This document shows, piece by piece, positions 45,061 to 54,625 of a stretch of DNA of 64,000 bases. How positions within the stretch are numbered: position 1 is the stretch's first letter; each line of letters opens with the position of its first letter. This stretch comes from Symsagittifera roscoffensis (lineage: Eukaryota; Xenacoelomorpha; Acoela; Convolutidae): assembly GCF_963678635.1 (NCBI RefSeq), contig NC_087069.1, positions 38,527,076 to 38,591,075 of the forward strand. Reading direction: 5' to 3'. The notes under the pieces were generated by a model. That model saw only the letters and a program-made list of their open reading frames with translations. It had not been told where the DNA came from and searched no databases. A program made the translations under genes and the position numbers.

Positions 45061-45785
45061 CAGATTGCTTCGTTCACATTTTTCAATTAAAAAGGATATT
45101 TTTTGCTACAGGGCGAAGCTGTCAATGCATCGATTGCCCTTTAAAGTGTCCGAGGTTGGTTTTGGCTGAAATTGATGAAACTTTCAGAAAAAAAATTAAA
45201 ATATTCGACATTTTGTTAAGTTTTTAAACATCTTCTTGTCCGGATTAACTAGCCGCGAAAACAATTTTTTTAAATAAAAAATAACGTCAAGTAATTACTG
45301 ATTCATGTTGTTCATTAATGATTCATTGTTGTTGAATTGTGGTCTCACATGTTTTTTTTTTGCATAGAATTAGGTTAAACAGTTAAAAAATCCATTTGTT
45401 TCGGCAGAAACTTTTTGCCGAGTTGGTCTTTGATTATTTTTGGGTAGCTGACGACGACATTAAAGCAAGAAGTATGTCAATCGTGCAGTAAAAATTTTAA
45501 AAAAAAATTTTTTCCGAAAATTAGCATTACTTAAGTGCATTACTTTCTGAAAAAAAACTCAACAAAAATTTTTCATACGCTTATAATGATATAAGTAGTT
45601 CGCAGAACTACAACTTTTTGATAAATCAGCAGTTTTTATGTTCCTCCAAATTATTCTTCCTCAAAATTAAAAATCTTGAGCTGATGCTCGGAAAAATATA
45701 TGTTTTTTTGTTTTACACGCACTCGCAAAACAGAACTATGGTTGAGTTGAATTTTGAATTCACTTTTTAAGGCAGAGTATACAGT

Positions 45786-46440
45786 AACAAGACTGCTCGT
45801 ATATCAAGGCAAAGCCCTAAACTATTCGACTGCCCCTTAATCCATATCGAATAGTTTTTGGAAAAAAGAAGTTGTTGAAAACCTATACAATTTTGGACAA
45901 TATCAAAAATCAAGTGTGAAAATTTGAATCGTACGAAATTAATACGACCAAATAGCTAGCCTCAGTTCAATTTGGAATGATTTTGTTGTGCGAGATAATT
46001 CGCTCTTCATTAATTATTTCTTTCAACAAAGCGTACATAAATTAGTCCGAGCTTGGCCAAGTTTTGTAATTTTCAATTTCTCAAATTTTTGCAGAAATTG
46101 ATCGGTGAAATACATTTTTTCAAAATTTGCTTTAGGAGCACTGGATAGGCAATGGATAGGCGCACGCACGACTTTGCGTTTGTGTTTTTCTGGACTCCAC
46201 AGACAAGTTTTTAAACATGTCAAAGAATTTAAACATTTGAACTACCAAAGAGAATGAAATAACACAAGAAGCACGAATGAATCTAAAGTGAGCGGAATCT
46301 GCTTACAAATCACAAAATTACACATCTTGGCCTGGGAGTCGATATTTTTGTTAAAAAATTTTATTTTGATTGCCGAAAATGACTGAATAAAAAACCTCAC
46401 CTAGCATAAATTTTCCGTTTTCTTCGAAAGCCGTTTTCTT
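45786..46440 (-). mobile_element. element E copy split by a MITE D insertion
   Basis: The left end (ACAAGACTGCTCGTATATCA) and body run from 45786 to about 46128. A degraded family D MITE occupies about 46130-46345 (CACTGGATAGGCAATGGATAGGCGCAC ends, GGAATCTGCTTA). E sequence then resumes (GACTGAATAAAAAACCTCACC) to about 46440. The nesting shows D moved after this E copy was in place. Confidence 0.65.
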
Positions 46441-46495
46441 CGAAAGCATATAATTAAATTGTTTTTCTTGAGGCCATGGTAAAATCATTTTACAG

Positions 46496-46648
46496 CCTTT
46501 TCGAATTATTTTAATCATTCTTTTGCTCCAAACTTTGGGCGAAAAATTGTTTTCGAAAAAATCTCTATGCTGTTACCATCAGCATATTGATCATTTGTCT
46601 CTTGAGCAAGTTCTTGTACGCAAACATTACGTTAAAATGATTGCGTAA
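46496..46648 (+). CDS. candidate terminal exon, unrecognised
   Basis: Acceptor ATCATTTTACAG, phase 0, then 50 codons to TAA. A hydrophobic start (FRIILIILLLQTL) is followed by a His/Leu-rich part (CCYHQHIDHLSLEQVLVRK). The frame is open another 23 bases upstream. No family is recognised. Confidence 0.33.
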   Translation, partial: PFRIILIILLLQTLGEKLFSKKSLCCYHQHIDHLSLEQVLVRKHYVKMIA

Positions 46649-47194
46649 TCTAAAGCTTTCAGTGGTAATAAAAACTAAAATTAAATGAAACTTCAGGATC
46701 ATAAGTTTTAGCACAACTTTTTATACGCAAGTCAACATAAAAACTGAAGAAAAGCAATTTGAAACAATTTTTTCTATAGAAAATGGCACTTAATAATTCT
46801 GATAGTTTCTTTTCGCGTCAAACATCAGCATAAAAATTGATTGAGCAGCGTGTTCTATGAGAAAAAACTATTAATTCATTAATTAGATTAGATTAATTAA
46901 ATTAGATGTAAGTTCCGTGCAGGTAATTTTTCGCTTTTCATGACATCATCTGCATCCTGCCTGTTCTAGTACTTTTTTTATTCTAGTAGAAGTTTTTAAA
47001 GCCTTGAAATCATTTAAACAGCTGAAGTTCAAAATTTTTGTTTTGCTCTTGAGTCAAAGGTTAAACTCTTAAGCTATTTGATCCCTAATCTATTTAAATT
47101 GATTTTCATCTCATGCGATTTTTATTGTGATTTTAATCAATCTTTTTGACAAGTTTTCCATGGTTCCGGAGTCAAGCAGTCAAGTTTTCGTGGG

Positions 47195-47394
47195 NNNNNN
47201 NNNNNNNNNNNNNNNNNNNNNNNNNNNNNNNNNNNNNNNNNNNNNNNNNNNNNNNNNNNNNNNNNNNNNNNNNNNNNNNNNNNNNNNNNNNNNNNNNNNN
47301 NNNNNNNNNNNNNNNNNNNNNNNNNNNNNNNNNNNNNNNNNNNNNNNNNNNNNNNNNNNNNNNNNNNNNNNNNNNNNNNNNNNNNNNNNNNNNN
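47195..47394. other. assembly gap, 200 N
   Basis: Exactly 200 undetermined bases, a conventional fixed-size scaffold gap. The true length is unknown. Open frames called across it are artefacts. Confidence 0.99.
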
Positions 47395-47491
47395 CAACTT
47401 TTATCACGAAACTTCAAACCAGCGCTACGCTTCGCTGTGCCAAATTCACTTAACCGATGTAGACGAGCACAAAAAACTGACAAAAAATAAA

Positions 47492-47911
47492 ATGTTTCGT
47501 CACATCAAATCCTTTCAGAAAAATATTTTTGAAACTGAAAATGAACGTGAACGTTTGCAAACTGCCTTGAACAAACTGTACGAAGATTTAGATTTAGTAG
47601 TGTCTTCACGTGATAAAAAACGTCAAGAGCTGCTGAAAACTGGCGAAGAAATATTGTGGGTCAAAGTTCAAGAAGACATTTCAGATTGGAGTCAGGCTTG
47701 CGATTATCAGTTTGGCCATATTATGAAAGCTGAAAATTTGTTACATGAACTTGATATGACAAGAAAGCGTGCAGTTTATGAACTGAATAGTTTGAAGCAG
47801 GCCTATGTTAATTGCGAGGGATGGTTTTATGAAGAGAAACAATCTGATTACATGAGTAAGGTAGCTGATGATATTTCAAGACTTCAGAAAAAAACCAAAG
47901 ATTTTGAATAG
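47492..47911 (+). CDS. coiled-coil-like protein, 139 aa ORF
   Basis: ATG start (AAAATAAAATGTTTCG) and 139 codons rich in Glu, Lys, Leu and Asp with regular hydrophobic spacing (FETENERERLQTALNKLYED; SSRDKKRQELLKTGEEI; NLLHELDMTRKRAVYELNSL). It is almost certainly helical, with coiled-coil segments at about residues 12-55 and 75-110. The stop is TAG. The 86 bases between the gap and the ATG also read open in another frame, so upstream exons may be lost in the gap. Codon use (few Phe/Ile) sets it apart from surrounding noise. No specific family is recognised; soluble structural or adaptor proteins often look like this. Confidence 0.7.
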   Translation: MFRHIKSFQKNIFETENERERLQTALNKLYEDLDLVVSSRDKKRQELLKTGEEILWVKVQEDISDWSQACDYQFGHIMKAENLLHELDMTRKRAVYELNSLKQAYVNCEGWFYEEKQSDYMSKVADDISRLQKKTKDFE

Positions 47912-48054
47912 AACTGAAAAGCAAACTACTGTGAAACAAATTGTTTAATAGTATATTTTCTTCTTTCAAAGGAGATCTGGTTTAAGGGCGAAGACTCAAA
48001 CTCTATTACAACTCTTTATGCTACTTCAAGTAATTTTTAGTTCAAGGAGAATTT

Positions 48055-48176
48055 AAAAGCAAGGCCACTGGACTTCTAAGTGCCTTAAAAGCAAGGCCAC
48101 TGGACTTCTAAGTGCCTTAAAAGCAAGGCCACTGGACTTCTAAGTGCCTTAAAAGCAAGGCACTTAGAAGTCCAGT
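48055..48176. repeat. three 32-bp tandem repeats plus inverted arm
   Basis: Three identical units (AAAAGCAAGGCCACTGGACT plus TCTAAGTGCCTT) at 48055, 48087 and 48119 are followed at 48157-48176 by the exact reverse complement of the last 20 bases of the unit. The result is a 20-bp perfect hairpin. The next 200 bp are GC-richer and hold further hairpins (AGAAAGATT...AATCTTTCT). Confidence 0.95.
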
Positions 48177-48430
48177 AATCCAGGACATCCTGAGAGGAAC
48201 TTTTCAGAAAGATTTTTTGAATCTTTCTAAGACCTCTGAAAGAGTCCAGAGCAACCCTGGATTTTTGCCAGGCACTTAAAGGGAATACCTGGATTTTCCT
48301 GCAGGAGCCATCAACTGATAGCCCTATAAGGACGTCCGAGATTGCCCTGAGTCTTTAAGTTTCTGACAGGAAGTCCTGAACTATTAATTTTATTTTAATA
48401 TCAATTTGATCGATTATTTATTAAGGACTA

Positions 48431-49167
48431 GAGTGCTGATTTAAATTAACCGGACAAAACGAGTTAAAAAAGGAAATTCAAAACGCGTTTTTTCTCAAAT
48501 TGAATTGAGTTTAGTAGGTGAAAACTGATGAAGACAGAAATTGCTTCCTTAAAATTAATTAAAATTTTAGCAGATTTAATATGATGCAATTTGTTTTGCA
48601 AAATTCGGGCCCAAAATTTTACCCCAAAAATGAGTCATTTTGGTTTTTCTTAGTTAATCAAAAATTATGCCAAAAATACCCAGTCGATCACAAACATATC
48701 TAAATCAAAGTGAGCCCCTTACGTAGCCCAACAAACTTTAAGAGGGGTATATTCTCCAAAACATTGTATAAATTAATTTATTTTTGTTTGATAGACAAAA
48801 AAGGTCGTTTTTACTATATAAAATACCAACTTTTGATTAAAATTTTTTTTAAACGGTTTGCATTTTTTTTGGAGAATATAATTTGTTAGGCTACCTAAGG
48901 GGCTCACTTTGGTATAATTATGTTTGTGATCGACCGGGTATTTTCGGCGTAACTTTTGATGAACTAAGAAAAGCCAAAATGACCCATTTTAGGGGTAAAA
49001 TTTTGGGCCCAAATTTTGCAAAACAAATTACACCATATTAATTCTGCTAAAATTTTAAGCAAGTTTTGTCTTAAGAAGTTTTCACCTAAACTCAACCCAA
49101 TTTGAGAAGAACGCGTTTTAAATTTCAAGTTTAACACGTTTTGTCCGGTTATTTTAAATCAGCACTG
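48431..49167. mobile_element. 737-bp foldback element with TA target duplication
   Basis: Arms of about 320 bp are inverted copies. The left begins GAGTGCTGATTTAAATTAAC and the right ends TTTTAAATCAGCACTG. TA lies on both sides (48429-48430, 49168-49169). The inner landmarks GGGCCCAAAATTTTACCCC and AAGTGAGCCCCTTA are mirrored at GGGGTAAAATTTTGGGCCC and TAAGGGGCTCACTT. The TA duplication and CAGTGCTG-type tip point to a Tc1/mariner-type non-autonomous element. It has no coding region. A family D MITE starts 3 bp beyond its right end. Confidence 0.93.
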
Positions 49168-49170
49168 TAT

Positions 49171-49354
49171 CATTACGAGGCCTAACTGTGCATTTTAAGC
49201 AGATTCCGCACCAAGGACGTAGCCTTTTTTCTTTTTTTTTTCTTTCCTTTTCTGGATCGTTCCGACAACATGCTTAAAGATTTGTCTCTCAAATCCAGGA
49301 AAATAGAGACAGAAATTTGTGCGCCCATCCAGTGCAGAGTTTGGCTTCGTAATG
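49171..49354. mobile_element. MITE family D, copy 5
   Basis: CATTACGAGGCCTAACTGTG to GAGTTTGGCTTCGTAATG, with the interior in reverse order (GTGCGCCCATCCAGTGC). It is directly adjacent to the TA-flanked foldback element. Confidence 0.85.
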
Positions 49355-49436
49355 ATTAACAATTTTTTGACTTAACAAGTTTTGCGGACCAGTGGTATAG
49401 AAACTTTATGATGCATTGTTCAACCATCCAGCAGTT

Positions 49437-49673
49437 TCAAATTAATTGATGCAACACTTTGATATGGTTTTCCCTTGACAACTCCTGGCTCCGCGGATGG
49501 CTCCATGGCTGTTTTTTCTCAAATAAGTAACTCTGGACGGTGTTCCCCTTTAAATTTGCAACCGATTCTAGATTTTCTGTGGAGTAATTTGTTTTTTTGT
49601 GTTTTTTGGTTTGTGTGGTAGGTTTTTTGCCCCTGGTTTGTGTAGTAAGTCGTATAAGCGGAAAGTATGTTGA
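49437..49673 (-). CDS. candidate terminal exon, Lys/Thr/Gln-rich, unrecognised
   Basis: A 78-codon open frame without an ATG. The first half is low complexity (TTQTRGKKPTTQTKKHKKTN); the second half is mixed and coding-like (TENLESVANLKGNTVQSYLF; EKKQPWSHPRSQELSREN). A possible acceptor is ACACCGTCCAG, which would start the exon at the SYLFEKK part. A second frame through the same DNA (49519-49713) is also open. No family is recognised. Confidence 0.35.
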   Translation of the reverse strand, partial: STYFPLIRLTTQTRGKKPTTQTKKHKKTNYSTENLESVANLKGNTVQSYLFEKKQPWSHPRSQELSRENHIKVLHQLI

Positions 49674-49889
49674 TCATAACAACAATCTGATAATTGGTAA
49701 TGTTAATGAGCATAAAAACAGAATTGTTTTGTTAATATGCAATTATAACGTAACTCGGGTCGGGGAGCTCGACTTATGTTTCGATTTTGAAAGTCGAGCA
49801 AATGTATTTTTTTGGCTTGATTTCCGCGGTCGATAAACAATTTTACATACCGAAGTCAAAGCATACCCGGTTTAGGCCAAAAAAAATTG

Positions 49890-50085
49890 AAACACGGGTC
49901 AAGCACAGTTGAAACAGGTCGAGCACAGTCGAAACCTAAGTCGAGCATAGTTGAAACTGGTGGTCGAACACATTCGAAAGTTAAACTGAGCACTCTTGAA
50001 AAATGGGACCAGATTTCGTTCAAGAAATTTGGAACATACGTCGAGCACAGTCAAAACGAAGGTCGAGCACAGTCAAAACATAGGT
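49890..50085. repeat. degenerate short tandem motif GTCGAGCACAGT(T/C)GAAAC
   Basis: Six or so imperfect units (GTCAAGCACAGTTGAAAC, GTCGAGCACAGTCGAAAC, GTCGAGCATAGTTGAAAC, GTCGAACACATTCGAAAG and others) of about 19-22 bp with irregular spacers. The ORF across it (GRAQSK-type repeats) is a by-product. 50110-50580 shows no gene. Confidence 0.75.
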
Positions 50086-50607
50086 AGAACAGTCAGAAAA
50101 CGGACTTGCAAATTCAATTTTTGTGGAATTTTTGATGGCGCACCGGAAAAACAAATGCAAGCAGCAGATTAATCCTGCAATAAAGTGTTCTTAATGTGCA
50201 GTTAGCTCATGTTTACCCTTTATAATATAATTATTGTCACAAGAAAGTATTAGCTATTTATTTGACTCAGCAATAAAATGTTTACCACGGAAGCAAAAAG
50301 GCACTATCAAATGAAACAATCAATAAAAATTAAAACACCAGTAGTCATTTTAATTTCAAAGTTATATAAAGAATAAGCATTATGAATCACCTTAAAGCTG
50401 AAACCTCATAATATTGTACCATGTTCTTGAATCGACCCTATCAAAGAAAAATCAAAATGAATTCGAAAAATTTTATAAAGACGCATTAAAAACTCTCTGC
50501 TTGTCTGAACCATTTTATTGATATTAAAAACTATACACACAAACGCACATCAAACAGATGTGCATAAAAAGTTACATAAAACATACATACATAAAACATA
50601 CACACAT

Positions 50608-51655
50608 GCATACATACATACATACATACATACATACACACACACACATACATACATACATACATACATACATACATACATACATACATACATACATACA
50701 TACATACATACATACATACATACATACATACATACATACATACATACATACATACATACATACATACATACATACATACATACATACATACATACATACA
50801 TACGTACATACATACATACATACATACATACATACATACATACATACATACATACATACATACATACATACATACATACATACATACATACATACATACA
50901 TACATACATACATACATACATACATACATACATACATACATACATACATACATACATACATACATACATACATACATACATACATACATACATACATACA
51001 TACATACATACATACATACATACATACATACATACATACATACATACATACATACATACATACATACATACATACATACATACATACATACATACATACA
51101 TACATACATACATACATACATACATACATACATACATACATACATACATACATACATACATACATACATACATACATACATACATACATACATACATACA
51201 TACATACATACATACATACATACATACATACATACATACATACATACATACATACATACATACATACATACATACATACATACATACATACATACGTACA
51301 TACATACATACATACATACATACATACATACATACATACATACATACATACATACATACATACATACATACATACATACATACATACATACATACATACA
51401 TACATACATACATACATACATACATACATACATACATACATACATACATACATACATACATACATACATACATACATACATACATACATACATACATACA
51501 TACATACATACATACATACATACATACATACATACATACATACATACATACATACATACATACATACATACATACATACATACATACATACATACATACA
51601 TACATACATACATACATACATACATACATACATACATACATACATACATACATAC

Positions 51656-51686
<31 letters not shown>

Positions 51687-51867
51687 CATACATACATACA
51701 TACATACATACATACATACATACATGCATACATACATACATACATACATACATACATACATACATACATACATACATACATACATACATACATACATACA
51801 TACATACATACATACATACATACATACATACATACATACATACATACATACATTCCTACATACATAG
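50608..51867. repeat. (TACA)n microsatellite, about 1.26 kb
   Basis: An almost pure TACA/CATA tetranucleotide run. I see only four interior interruptions: G at 50804, G at 51296, T at 51656 and G at 51726. The left border is a transition through ACACAC/CATGCATAC. The tetranucleotide has no stop in any frame, which explains the very long six-frame ORFs. Confidence 0.99.
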
Positions 51868-51935
51868 TCAGAAAATCAAATTATAGCGTCACTTCTTCTC
51901 TAAATAAGAGACTTGCTGAAGAAAAGAAAAACTTT

Positions 51936-52270
51936 TTAGCTAAAAATTTGAAAAATCAATACAAAAAATTGAGTTGACCAGTGCTGAAGTTGAGCAGGCA
52001 TATTAGCAAGAATTTCCTCATCATAACAAACTCTTTTCAATGCTACAATCTCCTTGGCAGCACAGGTATTGGATTTCTTTGGCAGGTTCTGAAGTTTTAC
52101 CGTCAGAAGCGAGAGCAAAAAAACTTGTAGAAAGTTATCAAGCCGTATTGAGAGCCGGGCACAGTTAGAAGTATGTTTTTCGAAAATATTTTTTAACATG
52201 AAGTTTAGAGGCAATGTCGAGAGAATAAAGCAACAAGTCGAATTGAAATTTTGTGATAATTGAGAGATTT
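51936..52270 (-). CDS. candidate exon, unrecognised
   Basis: The minus strand is open for about 111 codons. The coding-like core reads NCARLSIRLDNFLQVFLLSL and KKSNTCAAKEIVALKRVCYD, EEILANMPAQLQHW, ending IFQIFS and a stop. An acceptor GACGGTAAAACTTCAG at about 52084 could mark the true exon start (NLPKKSNTCAAKEIV...). The adjacent ORF at 52327-52674 on the same strand may be an upstream exon. No family is recognised. Confidence 0.42.
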
Positions 52271-52326
52271 AACAAGATCGAAAAGAAAATAGCATATATT
52301 TAAATCAAAGGAGAAAGTGTTGAAAA

Positions 52327-52674
52327 CTAATTTTTGACCGCAGCGACCATTTTTTTGACGGAGCCGCGACTAAATTTTTGACCGCCGCAACTAATCTCTC
52401 GACCATCGCGACTAATTTTTTGACCGCCGGGACTATTTTTTTGACCGCGGCGACTAATTTTGTGACCACCGCAACTAGTTTTTAGAACGCAGCGACTAGA
52501 AACAATGACTAAAAACAAAAATATAATTTTAATCACAAGTTTGATTAACCTTAGAGCAGTTACAAGACATACAAGCACATTTATTAAATTTTGAATGACC
52601 TCTAGAATTTGTGTACCTAAATTTCCAAATAACAATGTACCGAAGTTTACCCCTTTACGCCAGCATATTAAAAC
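52327..52674 (-). CDS. candidate exon with 7-residue tandem repeat
   Basis: 115 open codons. A hydrophobic segment (LRLIKLVIKIIFLFLVIVSS), possibly membrane-spanning, is followed by about seven imperfect 7-residue repeats of the type GGQKISR (for example SCGGHKISRRGQKNSPGGQK). These are encoded by a 21-bp DNA minisatellite (TTTTTGACCGCCGCGACTAA-like). The in-frame 21-bp periodicity is consistent with coding or with chance amplification. There is no ATG; the nearest starts are TTG. Confidence 0.38.
   Translation of the reverse strand, partial: VLICWRKGVNFGTLLFGNLGTQILEVIQNLINVLVCLVTALRLIKLVIKIIFLFLVIVSSRCVLKTSCGGHKISRRGQKNSPGGQKISRDGREISCGGQKFSRGSVKKMVAAVKN
52330..52500. repeat. 21-bp minisatellite, about 8 units
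   Basis: Units of the form TTTTTGACCGCNGCGACTAA, 20-23 bp each, varying at two or three positions. Confidence 0.85.
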
Positions 52675-52859
52675 TCACCCAACTGCTGCTTGCTTAAGAT
52701 GGCAAAGAAATAGATTTTAAAAAATGATAATTCAGTATACAAAACGGTATCGAGAAACAAATTCCAGCATGAAAGATATCATTTAGTTTAAGGAGTTTAT
52801 ATCGAAATAAATAAGTTTGTTGACTGTTTTAACTTTCTAGTCGTTACTTTATTTTTTTT

Positions 52860-53170
52860 GTGTTCCTTTTCGCAAGCAACATTGCTGACCCCTATATGGT
52901 ATCAAATTCCTTCAATACAGATCAACAACTTTCATAGCCTGATGCAAGGTCCAAAGTAGCAGCCTTGCGTGGTTCTGTTTTAACCAATGAGGATTGATTG
53001 TGTCTACAGGGTGGATTTCTAAAAACCAAGCTAGCGGTCATTGTAATTGTGTTTTGTTCTAATACATCAACGGCACAACATTGCTTAATTTCAACTTTTT
53101 ATGTCCAAAGGCCATTTGTTCAAAGGCTGCAGAGATGACTAGTGATCCAGGCTTCAACGAGCACAGGTGA
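52860..53170. other. probable decayed transposon or gene fragment
   Basis: The region is GC-richer than its surroundings and has several overlapping coding-like frames. On the minus strand are AVDVLEQNTITMTASLVFRN then PPCRHNQSSLVKTEPRKAAT (about 52932-53105) and, in another frame, KPGSLVISAAFEQMAFGHKK then LSNVVPLMY (about 53070-53155). On the plus strand is CPKAICSKAAEMTSDPGF. The frames shift within 300 bp, so I read it as a decayed coding sequence, probably of a mobile element, but I cannot name it. Confidence 0.35.
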
Positions 53171-53456
53171 TGATCAAAAAAGTTTTTGTATGCGTGCTTA
53201 TTTTTTGGCTGGATGTGGTTCAAACGATTGAAGTTTATTTTGTGTCATTGGAGGCACTGGTATCAGTGGAGATTCTATTTTTTCTAGTCAGGAACATGAC
53301 TGGTATCAGCTACGGGCAGCAATGTCGTTGGACACCGAAAAAAAAATAAGATAAGTTAGAAAACGGAAATTTGCTCGTGTGCCATTGTTCTACTTTTGCA
53401 AGCAACATTTTGATTAATTTTATGGGCTGGAAATTGTTGCCTTACCCTTACGCGCT

Positions 53457-53533
53457 GAGCGCAGATCATGATGGGCCTCAAACATCCAATCTTCCAACTG
53501 AGAGGCAGAGATGTAACCATTTCACCAACGCTC
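53457..53533 (-). other. tRNA-derived sequence (SINE head or tRNA pseudogene), 77 nt
   Basis: On the minus strand, GAGCGT...GCGCTC pairs as an acceptor stem. The A-box-like TGGTGAAATGGTTACATCTC is followed about 30 bases later by a decayed B box, GGATGTTTGAGGCCC. The total is 77 nt, tRNA-sized. The T arm and anticodon arm are imperfect, so it is not a functional tRNA. Its GC content and position inside repeat-like DNA suit a tRNA-derived SINE. Plus- and minus-strand ORFs over it are spurious. Confidence 0.45.
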
Positions 53534-54096
53534 CCGTACAAACTCTGGTGATTGGTCTGGAGTTTGATTTTTGAACAAACGATTGGTCTGGAGCATAAAC
53601 AATTTTCTGAAGGTTTGTTCAGATGTATTAAGGTTGAAATAGCTGGTAAATACGCATTAGTTCAATTGAGTTGATGGAACTAAAAGAAAAATGTTTATAC
53701 GGTTATAATTTCTCACGAGAGTTGAAAAAAGTTTAAAAACTCAAAAGCGCCTTAATGTAATCTTTTCATGACTGAAATTCATTGTTGGAGCAAAAAATGG
53801 AAAAAATTACCACTTTTGATTCACTTTTCTAATCTCACGCGGTGTAAATTATTTCGTAGTTTTCACAATTTTTCTTTGCCTGAAAAAATTACCAGCAAAA
53901 AACAATTTTGCCGGTAGTTTCAACGCATTGAAAGTTTCACACTGACTGAGTACCAAAAAACAAGCTCATTCAATTGTTGGTTTTGCTGCTAAAAATAGCT
54001 GCCTTATGGTTTGTTGTAAAAAAAAACTCCACAGTTTCAATGAAGAAACGCTAATTGATGCGATAGAACTTAGTTTCAGCAACCTCGTACATAAGG

Positions 54097-54387
54097 TCAA
54101 CTTTTCTCCATATTTGACAACTGCAGCAGGAAACAGGTTTGAGTGACATTCGACATCGGAAAATTTTCATACAAACCTACAATAATAGAAATTTTACAGC
54201 TGCATAAACGTTCAATTTTTTCAAAAAACGTTATATACACGGTTTGATATTGGTAAAAACGGTTTGATAAAACGTTGTATACACGGTTTGAGTTAAAATT
54301 TGAACAATGTTTCACATTGTTTTTACAATGTTTCTGGCTATGCCCTTTTTCTTTACATATGATTTTTACATCACTTTTATTGCACAT
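54097..54387 (-). CDS. ORF with ATG, 96 aa, Cys/His-containing
   Basis: A true ATG start and 96 codons. The N-terminal part contains ICKEKGHSQKHC, which has the C-x4-H-x4-C half of a CCHC zinc knuckle but lacks the first cysteine at the usual spacing. Further on are KHCSNFNSNRVYNVLSNRFY and a mixed C-terminus (GLYENFPMSNVTQTCFLLQL). An internal acceptor (GAACGTTTATGCAG) at about 54203 allows the last third to be a separate exon. ORFs at 54377-54586 and 54626-54925 on the same strand are likely parts of the same locus. Family unknown. Confidence 0.42.
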   Translation of the reverse strand: MCNKSDVKIICKEKGHSQKHCKNNVKHCSNFNSNRVYNVLSNRFYQYQTVYITFFEKIERLCSCKISIIVGLYENFPMSNVTQTCFLLQLSNMEKS

Positions 54388-54586
54388 GATTGTATTTGTA
54401 TCTCAAATATACCTGACTATTTTTGTCAGTAGGTATTGTAACAATTTGAGGTTCTCCCAAAACAGATGAATTTTTTACGAGCATAAAATGTTTACAAAAA
54501 CTAACAAAACTGTTGATTAATTCTATTCTAAACTGTTCTATTCTAAACTGTGTAGTCATCATATTGTTTGAAATTTTGTAAATCAC
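54377..54586 (-). CDS. candidate exon of the same minus-strand locus
   Basis: An ATGATG at about 54562 starts a frame (MMTTQFRIEQFRIELINSFV; LVKNSSVLGEPQIVTIPTDK) that reaches a good donor, CAG|GTATAT, at about 54425, or continues 16 codons to a stop. An FRIEQ-type duplication (TTTAGAATAGAACAG then TTTAGAATAGAATTA) is visible in the DNA. No family is recognised. Splicing to the next ORF could not be resolved because the phases do not match at the best sites. Confidence 0.35.
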   Translation of the reverse strand: MIYKISNNMMTTQFRIEQFRIELINSFVSFCKHFMLVKNSSVLGEPQIVTIPTDKNSQVYLRYKYNHVQ

Positions 54587-54625
54587 TTTGGATTAATTGC
54601 GGATCGACACTGAAAAAAATCCTCA

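Noticed and set aside
47127-47490. Several ORFs of 75-114 codons
   Set aside because: They run across 200 undetermined bases; the frame is meaningless.
50518-51886. Very long ORFs (369-449 codons) on both strands
   Set aside because: They are read-through of a TACA microsatellite, which contains no stop codon in any frame; the products are YIHT or CMYV repeats.
53371-53574. Plus-strand ORF that at first resembled a mariner transposase C-terminus (LLPYPYALSAD)
   Set aside because: The PPYSPDLAPSD signature is not actually present, and the same DNA folds as a tRNA-like sequence on the other strand.
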